From assembly GCF_900115755.1 (NCBI RefSeq), contig NZ_FOXQ01000001.1, forward strand, positions 434,001 to 498,000: 64,000 bases of DNA. Reading direction: 5' to 3'. How positions within the stretch are numbered: the first letter of the stretch is position 1; every line of letters starts with the position of its first letter. Source of the stretch: Parafilimonas terrae. Lineage in GTDB: Bacteria; Bacteroidota; Bacteroidia; Chitinophagales; Chitinophagaceae. The notes beneath the pieces are model-generated. The model searched no databases. It was not told the DNA's origin and saw only the letters and a list, made by a program, of their open reading frames with translations. Of this stretch, positions 1 to 6,416 are shown piece after piece. The translations under genes were made by a program, and so were the position numbers.

Positions 1-184
1 TTTGCGACTGGTTGTTATAATACAAATACCACGTATAAGAAGCTGCGGCCAGCACCATAAATAAAAGAAACCCGAATTTTCCAATAGAGCCGCGGACAGT
101 CATAACGCCGGTATCGCTTTGATCCAGCGAACGGCTGAAAATTTTTTGAGATAAGGTTGGATTATCTGATTGAAAAAGTGCCAT
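1..184 (-). CDS. Bax inhibitor-1/YccA family membrane protein, N-terminal fragment
   Basis: About 61 N-terminal residues read from an ATG at 184 down to the window edge, beginning MALFQSDNPTLSQKIF. This opening, followed by GVMTVRGSIGKFGFL and a first hydrophobic helix, is what I recall of the Bacteroidota Bax inhibitor-1/YccA family, which are multi-pass inner-membrane proteins. The rest lies outside the window, so helix count and function cannot be checked. It lies downstream of the GH92 gene on the same strand with a gap of about 125 bases, so co-transcription is possible but unproven. The family call rests on a short stretch. Confidence 0.7.
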   Translation of the reverse strand, partial: MALFQSDNPTLSQKIFSRSLDQSDTGVMTVRGSIGKFGFLLFMVLAAASYTWYLYYNNQSQ

Positions 185-308
185 AATTATTCATTTTTAG
201 ATGCGTGAAGATAGCTGAAAATTTATTTGAAGAATAGTTAATTTGTATATGTAATGATGGTTTTTGACAACCGGTTCAATAGCTCACAGCTGAAGCCTGA
301 TAGCTCAG

Positions 309-2600
309 CTATTTCTTATCACTCATATAAAACACGAGCTTTCCGCCATTCATAATTTCATTGTATGTGATGTATAAACGGTCAAGCGGTTTATCATTTA
401 ATAATACTTTTTTTACGTAAACGTTTTTATCGCTTTGATTGATGGCCTGCACTTCGAATGTTTTACCATTTTCCAGTTGCAATACAGCACCATCAATGGC
501 AGGGCTGCCAAGTGAATACTGCCCGCTGCCCGGTGCCATAGGATAGAAGCCAAGTGTAGTAAAAATATACCATGCACTCATCTGGCCGCAATCATCATTG
601 CCACCCAAACCATCAGGGCCGGTGTGATATTGCTTTTGTAAAATCATGCGCACACGTTCCTGTGTTTTCCAAGGCATGCCCGCATAATTATATAAATAAG
701 CTACGTGATGAGAAGGCTCGTTGCCATGCACATAATTGCCGATAATGCCATCGCGGGTTATATCTTCCGTCTCTGCAAAAAATTCATCGGGCAAATGCAT
801 GGTGAATAAAGAATCAAGGTGCTCAACAAAACGTTTTTTGCCGCCCATCATTGCTATTAATTGTTCCGGCTGATGCGGCACATATAAACTGTAATTCCAT
901 GCATTGCCTTCAATAAAACCCTGGCCGTTTGTAGTAAGCACATCAAATTCTTTTCTGAAACTTCCATCACTTAATCTTGGCCGCATAAAATGAACAGAAG
1001 AATCGAATACATTTTTAAAATTTTCAGAACGCTTCATGTATTCGTTGTAAACATTCATCCTGCCAAGCTTCTTTGCAGCCTGCGCCAAACTCCAGTCGTC
1101 AAAAGCATATTCAAGCGTTGTTGAAACAGCAGTTCCGTTTTTATCAATAGGAATATAGCCTTTATCAAGATAATAATTTAAACCATCATAATTGCGGTTG
1201 CTGCTGGTGGCAATACAGGCATCTAATGCTTTATTCGCATCAAAGCCTTGTGTGTTTCCTTCAACAATAGCTTCTGCAATTACAGGCACACTGTGATAGC
1301 CGGTCATGCACCAGTTTTCATTGGCAGAATTGCTCCATACCGGCAGCATGTGTTCGGCGCTTTGGTTGTAATGCGCCAGCATGGAATTGATCATATCTGC
1401 ATTGCGTTTGGGTTGAATTAAATTGAGAAACGGGTGCAAGGCGCGGTAAGTGTCCCACAAAGAAAAAGTAGTGTAGTTGGTAAAGCCATCTGCTTTATGA
1501 ATGTTTTGATCAAGCCCGCGGTAAGAGCCATCCACATCCATATAAGTTGTTGGATTGATGAAGGCGTGATACATAGCCGTGTAAAAATTTATTTTCTCCT
1601 CATTGCTTTTTGACTGAATGGCAATTTTGCTTAATTCGTTTTGCCATTGTTGTTGTCCTGCATTTTTAACGGCATCAAAATCCCAGCCTGGCGCTTCAGC
1701 CCTTAAATTCATTAATGCATTATTGGTGCTTACCGGCGATAAAGCAAATTTTATCTTTATTTTTTCACCTTCTTCTGTTTTAAAATCGAAATAGGCGCGT
1801 ATTTGCTGGCCTGCTATTTCAGGGAAGTTTTTTGACTGGTCCCATCTTCTCCAAAACCCGCGGTACACCTGCTGTTTGGAAAAATTTTTATTGCCGTAAG
1901 CAATAAATGGCTTTGAAAAACTCATGGCAAAATATAAATACCTTGTTCTGCCCCAGCCATTGGTTTGGCGAAAGCCTGTAACCAATGTATCGTTTTCAAT
2001 GCGTAAATAAGTCCATACATTTTTGCCTTCATAATTATAAATACCGCTCATTAAATCGAGGATGATATGAGCGTTGTCGCTTTTAGGAAAAGTATATTGA
2101 TGAAAGCCGACCCTTGTGGTTGATGTAAGTTCTGCAAGAATATTATACCGGTCTAATTTTACTTTATAATAATCTGCTTCGGCTACTTCATTATCATGAG
2201 AAAACGGCGAGCGAAACCCTGATGCCGGATCGCTTGCCGTGCCGGGATTTAGCTGCAACGCGCCCACTGTTGGCATTACCAAAAAATCACCCAAATCAGA
2301 ATGGCCGGTACCGTTAAAATGCGTGTGGCTAAAGCCTACAATAGTTTTATCATCGTATTGGTAACCGGCGCAATATTTATACACGTCGGGATTATATTTT
2401 CCATTCATTTCATACGGAATGGTATCTGTATCCGGGCTTAACTGCACCATGCCGAACGGAACAGTTGCACCGGGAAAAGTATGCCCCATGCGCTGTGTGC
2501 CGATTATCGGTTTTACATACTGCACATAATTTTCATGATTGTTTTGGGCTGAAGCAAAAAAAGGAATAGCGAAAAAGAGAAATGAATAACGTTTAAACAT
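309..2600 (-). CDS. Secreted GH92 family alpha-mannosidase-like glycosidase
   Basis: A 763-residue protein with a signal peptide (MFKRYSFLFFAIPFFASAQ), so exported to the periplasm or outer surface. It shows GH92 hallmarks in order: PIIGTQRMGHTFPGATVPFG near residue 33, GFSHTHFNGTGHSDLG near 90, EGNAWNYSLYVPHQ near 565, HGNEPSHHVAYLYNYAG near 630 and GNDDCGQMSAWYIF near 675, where known members keep their calcium-binding and catalytic acidic residues. GH92 enzymes are calcium-dependent exo-alpha-mannosidases that trim mannose from N-glycans or other mannans. Length matches the family. No SusC/SusD pair or other glycosidase is adjacent, so it is not visibly part of a polysaccharide utilisation locus. 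Exact linkage specificity cannot be read from sequence. Confidence 0.93.
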   Translation of the reverse strand: MFKRYSFLFFAIPFFASAQNNHENYVQYVKPIIGTQRMGHTFPGATVPFGMVQLSPDTDTIPYEMNGKYNPDVYKYCAGYQYDDKTIVGFSHTHFNGTGHSDLGDFLVMPTVGALQLNPGTASDPASGFRSPFSHDNEVAEADYYKVKLDRYNILAELTSTTRVGFHQYTFPKSDNAHIILDLMSGIYNYEGKNVWTYLRIENDTLVTGFRQTNGWGRTRYLYFAMSFSKPFIAYGNKNFSKQQVYRGFWRRWDQSKNFPEIAGQQIRAYFDFKTEEGEKIKIKFALSPVSTNNALMNLRAEAPGWDFDAVKNAGQQQWQNELSKIAIQSKSNEEKINFYTAMYHAFINPTTYMDVDGSYRGLDQNIHKADGFTNYTTFSLWDTYRALHPFLNLIQPKRNADMINSMLAHYNQSAEHMLPVWSNSANENWCMTGYHSVPVIAEAIVEGNTQGFDANKALDACIATSSNRNYDGLNYYLDKGYIPIDKNGTAVSTTLEYAFDDWSLAQAAKKLGRMNVYNEYMKRSENFKNVFDSSVHFMRPRLSDGSFRKEFDVLTTNGQGFIEGNAWNYSLYVPHQPEQLIAMMGGKKRFVEHLDSLFTMHLPDEFFAETEDITRDGIIGNYVHGNEPSHHVAYLYNYAGMPWKTQERVRMILQKQYHTGPDGLGGNDDCGQMSAWYIFTTLGFYPMAPGSGQYSLGSPAIDGAVLQLENGKTFEVQAINQSDKNVYVKKVLLNDKPLDRLYITYNEIMNGGKLVFYMSDKK

Positions 2601-2686
2601 CAGCGTTGCTTTTAATAATTGAAGTGCCGCAAAGCTGCTGATAATTTTTGAAAGAACGCATTAAAACAATTGGTTAGAACAAAAGC

Positions 2687-3499
2687 TTAAGAATTGATAT
2701 AAGTGGCTTTAGAAATAATTTCCTTAATGTTATTATCGAGTATCTCAGCAGATTCCTGCAAATAATGTATCAGTTCTTTGGTTTCTTCATCGGGCACTTT
2801 GGTTTCATCAATCAAACTGGTTAAAGCCAGTATGTTTGCCAGGGGCGCCCTTACTATATGCGCATTCAAATAAGCTATGTCTTTAAGCCGGGCATTTTGT
2901 TCAGATACTTGCTGTTCCTGCTTTTCAGCCCTGCTTTTGGCTTCTACCAGTTCTTCTTTGGTTTTTCTTTCAAAATATATACCTATATAAGCAAAAACAC
3001 TGCATAGAATAGCAGCGGTTATGCTGTTAAAAGTAAAACGGGAAGGGAAAGTCCTGAGTGATAAATGCTGCCAGGTGCTGGTGCGCTTGCAAAACAAAAT
3101 GCAAATGCAAAACGATAGAACTGTAAAAGTGAGATAGATGATAGTTTCTGTTTGCATGCTCTTGCTGTTGCTTAATACAAAAGGGATGGCAAAAAGCAGG
3201 GCGAAATAATAAAGAAAGCCGCCCATATCAAGGCCTTCCGCAAAAACGAGCAGGCCCATAAATATATCAGAAGAAATAATAAGGATGCTGATGATATGTT
3301 TTGTTTGTCCCTGGCGTATAAAAAATAATACAATGCACAATGTGAGGGCAAATAATAAGCCCAGTAAGAAAGAGATGATATGGCCCCTGAAAAAATTAAT
3401 TCCAGCGTTCATTAATATAACAAACAAGGCAAAAGCTGCAAAACGAAACAACTTTGTTTTCTGTTTCAGAACAATTTCCGGCTCGTTTATCGAAGTCAT
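2687..3499 (-). CDS. Membrane protein with histidine-kinase DHp helix but no ATPase domain
   Basis: A 270-residue protein. Residues about 20-180 form five or six hydrophobic helices, residues 182-208 a charged coiled coil (ERKTKEELVEAKSRAEKQEQ), and residues about 209-262 a helix pair containing AYLNAHIVRAPLANIL. That segment matches the H-box of Bacteroidota sensor kinases, with the histidine followed by R-A-P-L, so it resembles a dimerisation/phosphotransfer domain. The protein then ends: no N, G1 or G2 box of a HATPase domain is present, and no kinase or response regulator is adjacent. It could be a truncated kinase, a phosphotransfer partner of another kinase, or a dimerising sensor. The ATG at 3499 gives a short cytoplasmic lead before the first helix. 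Confidence 0.72.
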   Translation of the reverse strand: MTSINEPEIVLKQKTKLFRFAAFALFVILMNAGINFFRGHIISFLLGLLFALTLCIVLFFIRQGQTKHIISILIISSDIFMGLLVFAEGLDMGGFLYYFALLFAIPFVLSNSKSMQTETIIYLTFTVLSFCICILFCKRTSTWQHLSLRTFPSRFTFNSITAAILCSVFAYIGIYFERKTKEELVEAKSRAEKQEQQVSEQNARLKDIAYLNAHIVRAPLANILALTSLIDETKVPDEETKELIHYLQESAEILDNNIKEIISKATYINS

Positions 3500-3750
3500 T
3501 AATATTGGATTTTTAAGGCCAAAGCCACTTGTAATATGAACTTTTTCAAAGCGGTAAAATTATCCTTTTAAACAATTCGTGGTTATAAAACTATATATGT
3601 TTTACTTAATTATTGTGCACAGGCATGTTTTAGCGAATTGCAATTAACTCTTATTGCATTAAAGCACAAAGCATTCCTTTTGGAATGCCTGTGCCTGTTC
3701 AAATAACCGGAAATTAATGTTTAGGGTAAGAATTGATTTAATTCATATTG

Positions 3751-3891
3751 TACGGATAAAAACGGGATAAATAATGCTTGTTTTCATGGAGATACGGATT
3801 AAGAACGGACTTTTACATGTGGTTTTGAGGATACGGATAAAACGGACTAAATAACATGGAAACGGTACGGATTTAAAAACGGACTAAGTAA
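3751..3891. repeat. Four degenerate copies of an ACGGAT-AAA-ACGGACTAA unit
   Basis: Related segments start near 3751, 3793, 3832 and 3866. Each reads roughly TACGGATwAAAACGGACTAA, with spacers of 15-20 bases. The last copy runs into the 3' end of the small membrane-protein gene on the minus strand and supplies its last codons and stop. The rest of the 3500-3872 gap shows no ORF or clear promoter. Confidence 0.6.
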
Positions 3892-4187
3892 TAACAGGCA
3901 GATAAAAAAATGGTTAAGAAGCCAAAAAATTCTGCAAGAAAAATTTTATTCAGAAAATTTATTTTGATTGATAAAGCCGGCTTTAACAGGATAGCAGTTA
4001 TGTATGATAAAAAAGAGAAAACCAGGCTTATGCTAAAACCATACATAAGCAATTTTGCTGCAGATGCTGCCTGGCTAACATCCTGTGCGCTGCTGCCGGT
4101 TAGGTTTAAAGAAATCAATGCAAACAGGAGAATGCCGCTAAAGTTTAATATAAGCAACACAATGCCGTAGGGTGGTTTTTTTGCCAT
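3873..4187 (-). CDS. Small three-helix membrane protein, unknown function
   Basis: A 104-residue hydrophobic protein with about three transmembrane helices (residues 8-27, 44-68 and 80-102). I do not recognise a family. The end (YYLVRF then TAA) lies inside the fourth copy of the ACGGAT repeat, so the present C-terminus may have been created by repeat insertion or growth. The ATG at 4187 is followed by MAKKPPYG, a basic start typical of a small inner-membrane protein. It is 60 bases downstream of the tyrosine phosphatase gene on the same strand, so the two may share a transcript. Confidence 0.6.
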   Translation of the reverse strand: MAKKPPYGIVLLILNFSGILLFALISLNLTGSSAQDVSQAASAAKLLMYGFSISLVFSFLSYITAILLKPALSIKINFLNKIFLAEFFGFLTIFLSACYYLVRF

Positions 4188-4250
4188 TGAAATTGGTTTA
4201 TCGTGTTATTAGATTTGGTTTTGGGAGCAGTTGGCTTTACTCGCTTTCAG

Positions 4251-4715
4251 CTATGCAACCTTGTTATATTTCTCTATAATAACATTACTGCATTTATCAA
4301 GCATGTGAAATACTTCGTGAAATTCTTTCTCGCCGTAATGAAAAGGATCAGGAACATTTTCATTGCTGCCAGCGTTCATTTCATTCATTATGAGTTTTAC
4401 TTTACCGAGATTGATATTTTCAGGATATCTTGTTTCAATAATATCTTTTATATCGGCAGACATTGCATAAATAATATCAAAGTTCTCAAGGTCTTCTTCA
4501 GTAAAAAGCCTGGCCTTCTGATCTGATATATCAACACTATTCATCAAAGCAACTTTTTGTGAAAGCTCATGCGGCGCTTTGCCAATATGATAAGCCGCGA
4601 TAGCCGCACTGTCAACAAACCAGTTTAAGTTTTCAGCCTGGGCTTTGGTTTTTAATATGCCTTCAGCAAGTGGCGACCTGCAGATATTTCCCTTACAAAC
4701 CATCAGAATTTTCAT
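4251..4715 (-). CDS. Low-molecular-weight protein tyrosine phosphatase
   Basis: A 154-residue cytoplasmic protein, the usual size for the family. The P-loop CKGNICRS near residue 7 fits the C-x5-R-S/T signature (nucleophilic cysteine, phosphate-binding arginine), and VPDPFHYG near residue 120 carries the D-P general-acid motif. Family members remove phosphate from tyrosine or arginine residues of target proteins, or act in exopolysaccharide control. No tyrosine kinase or capsule gene lies next to it, so the substrate is unknown. The ATG at 4715 leaves only four residues before the P-loop, as is normal. Confidence 0.92.
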   Translation of the reverse strand: MKILMVCKGNICRSPLAEGILKTKAQAENLNWFVDSAAIAAYHIGKAPHELSQKVALMNSVDISDQKARLFTEEDLENFDIIYAMSADIKDIIETRYPENINLGKVKLIMNEMNAGSNENVPDPFHYGEKEFHEVFHMLDKCSNVIIEKYNKVA

Positions 4716-4864
4716 GTGTTATTGAATTTGTAATGCGAAAATAGTCCGGCACAGAGGCCTGCTTAATCTTAATCGTTGAATGGGCCAGATTTATCGTTGA
4801 ATGATTTATTCTCCCGACGAACTGATGAAAAATGATTTTTAGGCTTAGGCGGGAATTAAAGTTA

Positions 4865-4906
4865 TTGCCATAAATACGCAGGTATTTATCCTGCATCTTA
4901 TGGCAA
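4865..4906. other. Long imperfect hairpin in intergenic DNA
   Basis: TTGCCATAA (4865-4873) pairs perfectly with TTATGGCAA (4898-4906), and inside it GCAGG (4878-4882) pairs with CCTGC (4890-4894) around an A/T loop. It lies between the 45-residue ORF and the phosphatase gene, both on the minus strand. No T-run follows, so it looks more like a structured leader, a processing site or a small repeat than an intrinsic terminator. The remaining bases of 4716-5139 show no further gene I can support. Confidence 0.55.
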
Positions 4907-5139
4907 CAATTATATAAGCTTATAAAATTATTTTAAGGCGATTTTTTATCTAATAATCACGCACTAACAAGAAAGCAGCGTGCTTATTCGCCCGTAATTT
5001 CTCCTTTCTTTTTCCTGCTGTGACGCTTTACTATAAAAGTTAAAGACAGCATTTGTTGCTGGGAATAAATTATTACCCCGTTCAACGCTGATGTGTCATT
5101 GCCTGAAGCGAACCATTCATTTATGCTGTAAGGAGTTAT

Positions 5140-5277
5140 TTAAATTCCTTTCAGCAGCGCTTTATATTTTCTTGCCCTCTTATTAATACTCCTCCTGTGT
5201 ACCAGGTTCAGCATCTTAATAGTTTTGGTTTCACCGAAATACTTTACAAGCGTTTTAATTAAAAAATTGTTGTTCAT
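5140..5277 (-). CDS. Very basic 45-residue small protein
   Basis: Translating the minus strand from ATG 5277 gives MNNNFLIKTLVKYFGETK followed by an Arg/Lys-rich C-terminal half (HRRSINKRARKYK) and a TAA stop. A GGAGG sits about 8 bases before the ATG, stronger than usual for Bacteroidota. It lies directly after an intrinsic terminator (5329-5352), so expression may depend on read-through. I recognise no family. The charge suggests nucleic-acid or membrane binding, but that is inference. Coding status rests on the start signal, the clean frame and the setting only. Confidence 0.45.
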   Translation of the reverse strand: MNNNFLIKTLVKYFGETKTIKMLNLVHRRSINKRARKYKALLKGI

Positions 5278-5328
5278 TATTAATCCCTCCTTTTTTGTTA
5301 TACATTTTGCCGTAGCGAAGCATAAAAA

Positions 5329-5352
5329 AACCGGTCGTTTTTGCGACCGGTT
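5329..5352 (-). terminator. Intrinsic terminator between two small ORFs
   Basis: On the minus strand AACCGGTCG, loop CAAAAA, CGACCGGTT is followed by a run of seven T. The nine-base-pair perfect stem plus T-run is a textbook rho-independent terminator. It sits after the stop of the 41-residue ORF and about 50 bases before the 45-residue ORF, so it would end the former or attenuate the latter. Confidence 0.8.
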
Positions 5353-5372
5353 TTCCTTTCCATAAACACCTG

Positions 5373-5498
5373 TTATTTATGCTGGATATAATCCGGTCGC
5401 CTATAAATGCCCTTAGATGTTTTTTCTGAATTTTTAATACTACTGTTAAGCGATATACACCAATAGCGTTGCATTGATAACAGCATGTAATCAAACAT
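5373..5498 (-). CDS. Putative 41-residue small protein
   Basis: ATG at 5498 opens a 41-residue frame (MFDYMLLSMQRYWCISL, then a polar basic tail ending PDYIQHK) that stops 20 bases before a strong intrinsic terminator. No family is recognised, and no convincing promoter or ribosome-binding site is visible. The placement between two terminators is the main support. An equally good reading is that this stretch is a non-coding leader or small RNA ending at 5329. Confidence 0.3.
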   Translation of the reverse strand: MFDYMLLSMQRYWCISLNSSIKNSEKTSKGIYRRPDYIQHK

Positions 5499-5603
5499 TG
5501 TAAATCGTGTATGTTGCTTAGGTTTCAGTACTTGTATTTTAATATTTTATAATTTTTTATACATTATTACTATCCATTCAAATCTGCAAAAAACATAAAA
5601 AAA

Positions 5604-5624
5604 GCCCCGCATTTTTTGCGGGGC
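5604..5624 (-). terminator. Intrinsic terminator with a competing upstream partner
   Basis: On the minus strand TGCGGGGC/GCCCCGCA arms (5617-5624 and 5604-5611) enclose a five-base loop, followed by a run of seven T. An upstream segment on the same transcript (5668-5679) can pair over 12 bases with 5615-5626, which would break this terminator. That gives a terminator/antiterminator arrangement. Confidence 0.75.
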
Positions 5625-5647
5625 ATTTTTATGTTTTAATTCGTTCT

Positions 5648-5743
5648 TTACAAATTATATGAATTGCATGCCCCGCAAATGGTATAGCTCATTGTTGAGC
5701 TACACTTATTTGTAAAATCAATATGTAATGATTGTCGTTGCAT
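5648..5743 (-). CDS. 31-residue cysteine-containing peptide, possible leader peptide
   Basis: ATG at 5743 starts MQRQSLHIDFTNKCSS and the frame ends in CGACNSYNL and TAA. Cysteines are at residues 14, 23 and 26, the last two as C-x-x-C. About 16 bases separate the ATG from a good Bacteroidota promoter. An internal hairpin (TAGCTCA 5685-5691 with TGAGCTA 5696-5702) and the antiterminator strand (5668-5679) lie within the coding frame, and an intrinsic terminator follows 24 bases after the stop. This is the layout of a leader peptide with an attenuator, or of a stand-alone tiny peptide gene. I recognise no family. Confidence 0.45.
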   Translation of the reverse strand: MQRQSLHIDFTNKCSSTMSYTICGACNSYNL

Positions 5744-5759
5744 GATAATTTTTCAACTG

Positions 5760-5792
5760 CAAAGATCGCATTATTAGTTTCATACTACCAAA
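5760..5792 (-). promoter_or_regulatory. Bacteroidota-type promoter for the 31-residue ORF
   Basis: On the minus strand TTTG (5789-5792), a 21-base spacer and GATCTTTG (5760-5767) match the TTTG/TAnnTTTG consensus with one changed base in the -7 box. The start of transcription would fall near 5753, giving a leader of about ten bases. Between here and 6096 I see no supportable gene; one plus-strand frame at 5850-6056 has no supporting signal. Confidence 0.6.
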
Positions 5793-6096
5793 TTTTAAGA
5801 AGTAATTTTTTCAGAATACTCCTTTTTTACTTGCAAAAGGCAAGTAATTGTGCATGGTTTGCTTTGCCCTGTTATTTTTTTGAATAAGAAAGTTGCCTAT
5901 AAAAATCAGGTAATAGATTTTATTAATTCTCTGAAGAAATATTTTATAGTGAGGCGGGCGTTTTGGTTAAAGCATGCCCAAACAATCAAAATGCATAATA
6001 AACAGATGGCAGTGGTTTTGATTTGTTTGGTGTTCATCAGGGCAATAATTTATTAGTATGTTTCGCATACATTGGAATGTTATAAATAAAACATTT

Positions 6097-6405
6097 TTAG
6101 CTAAACAATTCCATAGCTAGTTGTTGAAGCTTGATCCCAGCATCTTCTATTTTTTCCCTATCAGATTTATCAGTGTAATAACTTCGGTCAAAATCAAATG
6201 CCCCATAAATATCAACCATACAAAGAGCTAATTTTTTAGGAACAGCTAATTCATTTTTGTAATGATCAATTAATAACTCTAATGCACGAACCGTTTCTTG
6301 AAATTGTTCTTCATCCAACCCTAATCTATCGCTAAGTTTATTGGACAAAGAATTCATCCCTAATATATTCTCATAAACTATAAATAATGCATCCTGCTCA
6401 TTCAT
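6097..6405 (-). CDS. Candidate immunity protein for the Rhs toxin
   Basis: A 102-residue acidic, helical-looking soluble protein (MNEQDALFIVYENILGMNSL) with no signal peptide and no family I recognise. It starts 11 bases after the Rhs gene stop on the same strand, the standard place for the cognate immunity gene of a polymorphic toxin. Acidic composition suits a direct inhibitor of a toxin tip. Function is inferred from position only. The Rhs tip looks cytosol-acting, so a cytoplasmic immunity protein fits. Confidence 0.65.
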   Translation of the reverse strand: MNEQDALFIVYENILGMNSLSNKLSDRLGLDEEQFQETVRALELLIDHYKNELAVPKKLALCMVDIYGAFDFDRSYYTDKSDREKIEDAGIKLQQLAMELFS

Positions 6406-6416
6406 GACCTTTACGT

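Noticed and set aside
5640-5710. tRNA-like fold (TAGCTCA...TGAGCTA near a GC-rich arm)
   Set aside because: No acceptor stem or T-loop sequence is present, and the segment is better explained as an ORF with attenuator arms.
5850-6056. 68-codon plus-strand ORF
   Set aside because: No promoter or ribosome-binding site, odd composition, and no family; could be chance in A/T-rich DNA.
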